The notes under the pieces are model-generated. The model did no database searches. It was not told the origin of the DNA and saw nothing but the letters and a program-made list of their open reading frames with translations. Of a stretch of DNA of 64,000 nucleotides, positions 59,722 through 64,000 are shown piece after piece. The position numbers were made by a program, and so were the translations under genes. The DNA comes from Geodermatophilus sp. YIM 151500 (lineage in GTDB: Bacteria; Actinomycetota; Actinomycetes; Mycobacteriales; Geodermatophilaceae), in assembly GCF_025716945.1 (NCBI RefSeq), contig NZ_JAOVZT010000001.1:530271-594270 (forward strand), in the 5' to 3' direction. How positions within the stretch are numbered: the first letter of the stretch is position 1; each line of letters opens with the position of its first letter.

Positions 59722-61161
59722 ATGGAGCACGACGACGTCGCCACGCTGCGCCAGCACAGCGCCGCCTGGCGGCTGCTGCGCGCCGACTCCGCGCCGCTGG
59801 TGCTGAGCTTCCTCGACGACGTCTTCGTCGCCGGCGGCGTCCGCGGCATCGCCGCCGGCGAGCTGGTCGAGCGGCTCGACGACGTGCTCTACGCCCTCAA
59901 CGAGGGCAGCGACCCGCCGCGCCATCCCCGCCCGGCGCGCGCCTACCTCGACGACTGGGCCGGCCCGCAGGCCGGCTGGCTGCGCAAGTACTACCCGGCC
60001 GGCTCCGACGAGGCCCACTTCGACGCCACCCCGGCAGCGGAGAAGGCGATCGCCTGGGTGGCCTCGCTGCGGGAGCGGAGCTTCGTCGGCACCGAGTCGC
60101 GCCTCAACACCGTCGTCGAGCTGCTCCGCCAGATGGTCTACGGCGCCGAGGCCGACCCCGACGTCCGCCTCGCCGAGCTCGAACGGCGCCGCGCCGAGAT
60201 CGACGCCGAGATCGAGCGGGTGCGCGCCGGTGACGTGCCGGTGCTCGACCCCTCGGCCCAGCGCGACCGCTACCAGCAGTTCGCCGGCACCGCCCGCGAG
60301 CTGCTGGCCGACTTCCGCGAGGTGGAGGCCAACTTCCGCGCCCTCGACCGCGACCTGCGCGAGCAGATCACCACCTGGGACGGCGCGAAGGGTGGGCTGC
60401 TGGAACACGTGGTGGCCGGCCGGGCCAGCATCGCCGACTCCGACCAGGGCCGCAGCTTCCACGCCTTCTTCGACTTCCTGCTCTCCCCCGCCCGCCAGGA
60501 GGAGCTGGCCGACCTGCTCCGCAGGGTGCACGAGCTGCCCGCCCTCTCGGCCGCCGACGCGCGGCTGCGGGGCATCCACCACGAGTGGCTGGCCGCCGGC
60601 GAGCGCACCCAGGCCACCGTCCGCACCCTCTCCGAGCAACTGCGTCGCTACCTCGACGACCGGGTCTGGCTGGAGAACCGCCGGGTGATGGACATCCTGC
60701 GCAGCATCGAGACGCACGCCCTCGCGCTGCGCGGCGAGACGGTCGGGCTGACCTGCGAGCTCGACGCGCTGGCGCCCACCGTCGTCCTGCCGATGGAACG
60801 CCCCCTGTACTCGCCGCCGGTCAAGGCCGTGGTCGACAGCATCGGGCTGGAGAGCGGCGACGACGACTTCGACCCGACCGCCCTGTTCGGCCAGGTCCAC
60901 GTCGACCCTGCGCCGCTGACCGCGCACGTGCGCCGCGCGCTGCTCCAGCGCCCGCAGGTCGGCCTGGCCGCGCTGGTCCGCGACCATCCGCTGGAGCAGG
61001 GCCTGGCCGAGCTGATCACCTACTTCTCCCTCGCCGACGACACCTTCGACGTCGTCTTCGACGAGGTTCCCGAGCAGGTCCGCTGGGAGGACGACGACGG
61101 GCGGGCCCGGGAGGCCACGGTCCCCCGCGTCACCTACGCCCGCCGCCAGGAGGTCCCGTGA
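59722..61161 (+). CDS. jetA: Wadjet type I subunit JetA (DUF3375)
   Basis: The 479-residue protein matches DUF3375: an N-terminal winged-helix region (SAAWRLLRADSAPLVLSFL), FVGTESRLNTVVELLRQMVYG, a long charged coiled-coil section (about 150-220), and FHAFFDFLLSPARQEEL. JetA is the kleisin-like subunit of the Wadjet complex, which recognises and cuts circular plasmid DNA by loop extrusion. The ATG has GGAGGCGGC upstream. It overlaps jetB by GTGA. Confidence 0.92.
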   Translation: MEHDDVATLRQHSAAWRLLRADSAPLVLSFLDDVFVAGGVRGIAAGELVERLDDVLYALNEGSDPPRHPRPARAYLDDWAGPQAGWLRKYYPAGSDEAHFDATPAAEKAIAWVASLRERSFVGTESRLNTVVELLRQMVYGAEADPDVRLAELERRRAEIDAEIERVRAGDVPVLDPSAQRDRYQQFAGTARELLADFREVEANFRALDRDLREQITTWDGAKGGLLEHVVAGRASIADSDQGRSFHAFFDFLLSPARQEELADLLRRVHELPALSAADARLRGIHHEWLAAGERTQATVRTLSEQLRRYLDDRVWLENRRVMDILRSIETHALALRGETVGLTCELDALAPTVVLPMERPLYSPPVKAVVDSIGLESGDDDFDPTALFGQVHVDPAPLTAHVRRALLQRPQVGLAALVRDHPLEQGLAELITYFSLADDTFDVVFDEVPEQVRWEDDDGRAREATVPRVTYARRQEVP

Positions 61162-61817
61162 CAGCACCCCCGCCCGCTCGCTCCGAGCTCGATCTCCCCC
61201 TGGTCGCCACCACGCTGATGAAGGGCGTGGTCTACCGCGACACCCACGAGCAGGTGTGGCGCCACCTGATCCCGCTGCAGGCCCAGTTGCGCGACCACAT
61301 GGCCACCCTCGGCCTGGTCCCGGTCGTCGACGAGGCCGAGGGCTACGCCTTCCTCCGCCAGCGCGACGACGACGGCGCGGACGACGGGCCGGACGACGGC
61401 CCCGCCGGCGGCAGTGCCACCGGCGCGAAGATCCCCCGCCTGGTCGCCCGCCGGTCGCTGTCCTTCCCGGTCAGCCTGCTGCTGGCGCTGCTGCGACGGC
61501 GGATGGCCGAATTCGACGCCACCGACGCCGGCAGCCGCCTGGTGCTCACCCGCGAGCAGATCGTCGCGCTGATCCGGGTCTTCCTCCCCGAGCGCAGCAA
61601 CAAGGCCCGGCTGGTCGACCAGGTCGACGCGCACATCGCCAAGGTCGTCGAGCTGGGCTTCCTACGCCGGGTGCCCGGTCCGGACGACGCCTTCGAGGTG
61701 CGCCGCATCCTCAAGGCCTTCGTCGACGCGCAATGGCTGGCCGACTTCGACCGGCGGCTGGCCGGCTACGCCGCCGTCCTCCGAGGCGCCCCGACCGACC
61801 CCGAGGAGGCCCCGTGA
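61158..61817 (+). CDS. jetB: Wadjet type I subunit JetB (DUF4194)
   Basis: The 219-residue DUF4194 protein is the KITE-like subunit. It has LVATTLMKGVVYRDTHEQVW, EGYAFLRQRD, ARRSLSFPVSLLLALLRRRM, TREQIVALIRVFL and a final winged helix with VRRILKAFVDAQWL. A short Asp/Gly-rich insertion (DDGADDGPDDGP) is unusual. It is overlapped by both neighbours by 4 bases. Confidence 0.92.
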   Translation: MTAPPPARSELDLPLVATTLMKGVVYRDTHEQVWRHLIPLQAQLRDHMATLGLVPVVDEAEGYAFLRQRDDDGADDGPDDGPAGGSATGAKIPRLVARRSLSFPVSLLLALLRRRMAEFDATDAGSRLVLTREQIVALIRVFLPERSNKARLVDQVDAHIAKVVELGFLRRVPGPDDAFEVRRILKAFVDAQWLADFDRRLAGYAAVLRGAPTDPEEAP

Positions 61818-64000
61818 GCCTGCAGCTGACCCTCGACCCGACGGAAGGGAGCACCGCACCCGCGGGCTACCGGCTCGACCGGCTGGAGCTGCTCAACTGG
61901 GGCACGTTCGACCAGAAGGTGTGGACCCTGCGCGCCGACGGGGCCAACACGCTGCTCACCGGCGACATCGGCTCGGGCAAGTCCACCGTCGTCGACGCGG
62001 TCACCACCCTGCTGCTGCCGGCCCAGCGCATCTCCTACAACAAGGCCGCCGGCGCCGAGACCCGGGAGCGCAGCCTGCGTTCCTACGTGCAGGGCCACTG
62101 GCGGTCCGAGCGCAGCGAGCTGACCGGCACCACGCGCCACGTGGGCCTGCGCCCGGGGAGCACCTACAGCGTCCTGCTCGCGGTCTTCCGCAACGCCGGC
62201 TACGACAGCACGGTCACCCTCGCGCAGGTGCTGTGGCTCCGGGACGGCGACGCCGGCCAGCCCGACCGCTTCTACGTCACCTCCGACCGCGACCTGACCA
62301 TCGCCGCAAACTTCGCCGACTTCGGGAGCGACCTCACCGCGCTGCGCAGGCGGCTGCGCGGCCGCTCCGGTGCGAGCGTGTTCTCCGCCTTCCCCGACTA
62401 CGGCCGCGAGTACCGGCGCCGGCTGGGCATCGACTCCGAGCAGGCCCTGGAGCTGTTCCACCAGACGGTGTCGATGAAGGCGGTCAGCGACCTCAACGGC
62501 TTCGTCCGCAGCCACATGCTCGAGCCGTTCGACGCCGCCGGCTGGGTGGACCGGCTGGTCGCCCACTTCGACGACCTCACCCGTGCCCACGGGTCGGTGG
62601 TCCGCGCCCGCACCCAGCTCGAGCAGCTGCGCCCGATCCTGGCCGACGCCGACACCCACGCCCGGCTCGGCGCCGAGGTCGACGCCCTGGGTGCCCAGTG
62701 GGACGCCCTGCCCGCGTTCGTCGCCGGGCGGCAGGCGGAGCTGCTGGCCGCCCGCATCGGGCAGCTGCGCGAGGCCGTCGCCGCCGGTGACCGCGAGCTG
62801 GCCCGGCTCTCCGGCGAGCTGACCCGCCTCCGCGCCCGCGAGCAGGAGCTGGTGGTGCAGCGGGCCGGCCACGGGGGTGACCGGCTGGCCCGCATCGACG
62901 AGCTGGTCGCGAGCGAAGGCGAGCTGCAGGCCGGCCGCCGGCGGCGGGCCGACCGGTTCGCGGCGCTGCTCGCCGGCACCGGCCTGGACCCGGTCGCCGA
63001 CGAGCACGCCTTCGCCGCCCGGCGCGCCGAGATCGCCGGGGCCGCCGAACGGGTGGCGGCCGAGACGGCCGAGGCCGAGGGGCGCCGGTCGGAGCTCGAC
63101 GTCGCCCTCGCCGGCCTCCGCGCGGATGCCGAGGAGCTGCGCGCCGAGCTGGCCAGCCTGCGCGGGCGGACCAGCAACCTGCCCCGGCAGAGCCTGGACC
63201 TGCGCGCCCGGCTGGTCGCCGAGCTGGGCATCCCCGTCGCAGCGCTGCCGTTCGCCGGCGAGCTCGTCCGGGTCGCCGACGCGCACCGGCCCTGGGAGGG
63301 CGCCGCCGAACGATTGCTGCGCGGATTCGCGCTCTCCCTGCTCGTCCCCGACGAGTACTACGCGGCGGTCTCCCGCTGGATCGACGGCCGGCACCTGGGC
63401 ACCCGGCTGGTCTACTACCGGGTCCCCGCCGCGCTCGCCGCTGCGCCCGAGCTGCCTCCGGCGCGCTCGTTGGCCGCCGTCCTCGAGGTCAAGGACTCCC
63501 CGTTCCGGCCGTGGCTGGAGGCCCAGCTGGCCCGCCGGGCCGGGCACGACCGCGTCGACGGCATCGAGGAGTTCCAGCGCACCCCGAAGGCGATCACCCG
63601 CGCAGGGCAGATCAAGGAGCCGGGCGGGCGGCACGAGAAGAACGACTCGACCCGCATCGACGACCGCCGCTCCTACGTCCTGGGCTGGAGCAACGAGGAG
63701 AAGGTCGACGCGCTGCTCCGCCAGGCACAGCAGCTGCAGCAGCGGCTGAACCGCCACGAGCAGGAGCGGGCGGGCGTGCAGTCGACCATCGACGGCGCCC
63801 GCGAGCGGGAGACCGGCCTGGGCCAGCTGCGGCTGTTCGACAGCTGGACCGAGCTGGACTGGGCGGCCTGCGTCACGCGGATCGCCGAGCTCACCGCCGA
63901 GCGCGAGCGGGTGCTGGCCGCCTCCGGCGAGCTGGACCGGATCGACCGGGAGCTCGCCGCACTGCGCGAGACCACCGCCGCGACCGACGACGAGCGTGCC
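61814..64000 (+). CDS. jetC: Wadjet type I subunit JetC, SMC-like ATPase (partial)
   Basis: The frame from GTG 61814 is open to the window end (729 codons). The N-terminal ABC head has the Walker A motif GDIGSGKST (50-58) after LELLNWGTFD. Long charged coiled-coil arms follow from about 220 to the right edge (RLARIDELVASEGELQAGR and later segments). JetC is the SMC-type motor of Wadjet that extrudes DNA loops. The C-terminal half and jetD are outside the window. Confidence 0.93.
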   Translation, partial: MSLQLTLDPTEGSTAPAGYRLDRLELLNWGTFDQKVWTLRADGANTLLTGDIGSGKSTVVDAVTTLLLPAQRISYNKAAGAETRERSLRSYVQGHWRSERSELTGTTRHVGLRPGSTYSVLLAVFRNAGYDSTVTLAQVLWLRDGDAGQPDRFYVTSDRDLTIAANFADFGSDLTALRRRLRGRSGASVFSAFPDYGREYRRRLGIDSEQALELFHQTVSMKAVSDLNGFVRSHMLEPFDAAGWVDRLVAHFDDLTRAHGSVVRARTQLEQLRPILADADTHARLGAEVDALGAQWDALPAFVAGRQAELLAARIGQLREAVAAGDRELARLSGELTRLRAREQELVVQRAGHGGDRLARIDELVASEGELQAGRRRRADRFAALLAGTGLDPVADEHAFAARRAEIAGAAERVAAETAEAEGRRSELDVALAGLRADAEELRAELASLRGRTSNLPRQSLDLRARLVAELGIPVAALPFAGELVRVADAHRPWEGAAERLLRGFALSLLVPDEYYAAVSRWIDGRHLGTRLVYYRVPAALAAAPELPPARSLAAVLEVKDSPFRPWLEAQLARRAGHDRVDGIEEFQRTPKAITRAGQIKEPGGRHEKNDSTRIDDRRSYVLGWSNEEKVDALLRQAQQLQQRLNRHEQERAGVQSTIDGARERETGLGQLRLFDSWTELDWAACVTRIAELTAERERVLAASGELDRIDRELAALRETTAATDDERA

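Overview
The window is 64 kb of very GC-rich DNA (roughly 72-74% outside one island). It has dense short-spaced genes, GTG and TTG starts, mycothiol-type DinB enzymes, an Lsr2-like domain, DUF222/HNH genes and WS/DGAT acyltransferases. Together these point to a high-GC actinobacterium; the gene style resembles Geodermatophilaceae (Blastococcus, Geodermatophilus, Modestobacter), but that family placement is inference.

Region 1 (1-22.8 kb) is mostly chromosomal housekeeping. It holds DUF202 membrane proteins, an enoyl-CoA hydratase, a c-di-AMP (ydaO-type) riboswitch in front of an NlpC/P60 hydrolase, a GT51 transglycosylase, a PfkB kinase, a 2-hydroxyacid dehydrogenase, an ERCC4-Lsr2 nuclease, a Nudix enzyme, a P450 and an FAD oxidoreductase. 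It also holds a WS/DGAT acyltransferase and a lipoprotein amidase. Mixed in are an SOS-box-preceded DUF222/HNH gene with a frameshift, a phosphorothioate-type SBD-HNH restriction enzyme, and one of two paralogous 56-residue proteins.

Region 2 (22.8-39.6 kb) is a rearrangement zone. Short decayed copies of DUF1772, WS/DGAT, Uma2, MazF, UvrD-type and RecB-like helicase genes lie next to intact or frameshifted toxin-antitoxin loci (VapBC, XRE-nucleotidyltransferase/HepT, RHH-MazF). It also carries an IS110 element, an Ala-rich orphan protein, a PLD-helicase-DUF3427 gene with two lesions, a GIY-YIG protein and the second 56-residue paralog.

Region 3 (about 39.9-47.1 kb) is a lower-GC, plainly foreign restriction-modification island. 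A C5-cytosine methyltransferase, a type III-like Mod methyltransferase and a Res helicase-nuclease form one tight operon. Opposite them lie a Vsr mismatch endonuclease and a LexA-like repressor whose self-cleavage residues are missing.

Region 4 (47.7-55.6 kb) begins with three decayed genes (ABM monooxygenase, DUF1330, AarF kinase fragment). It continues with a divergent catabolic locus: SDR, aldehyde dehydrogenase, PuuD-like hydrolase and a glutamine-synthetase homologue on one strand; an ethanolamine-type permease and a GntR regulator on the other. This reads as a gamma-glutamylation route for ethanolamine or a polyamine.

Region 5 (55.8-64 kb) holds a conserved protein, an intact nucleotidyltransferase/HepT pair, a Fic toxin with a putative antitoxin, and the first three genes of a type I Wadjet system (jetA, jetB, partial jetC) running off the right edge. 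Anti-MGE functions are therefore unusually dense: PT-dependent restriction, hybrid R-M, helicase-PLD, five TA-type loci and Wadjet.
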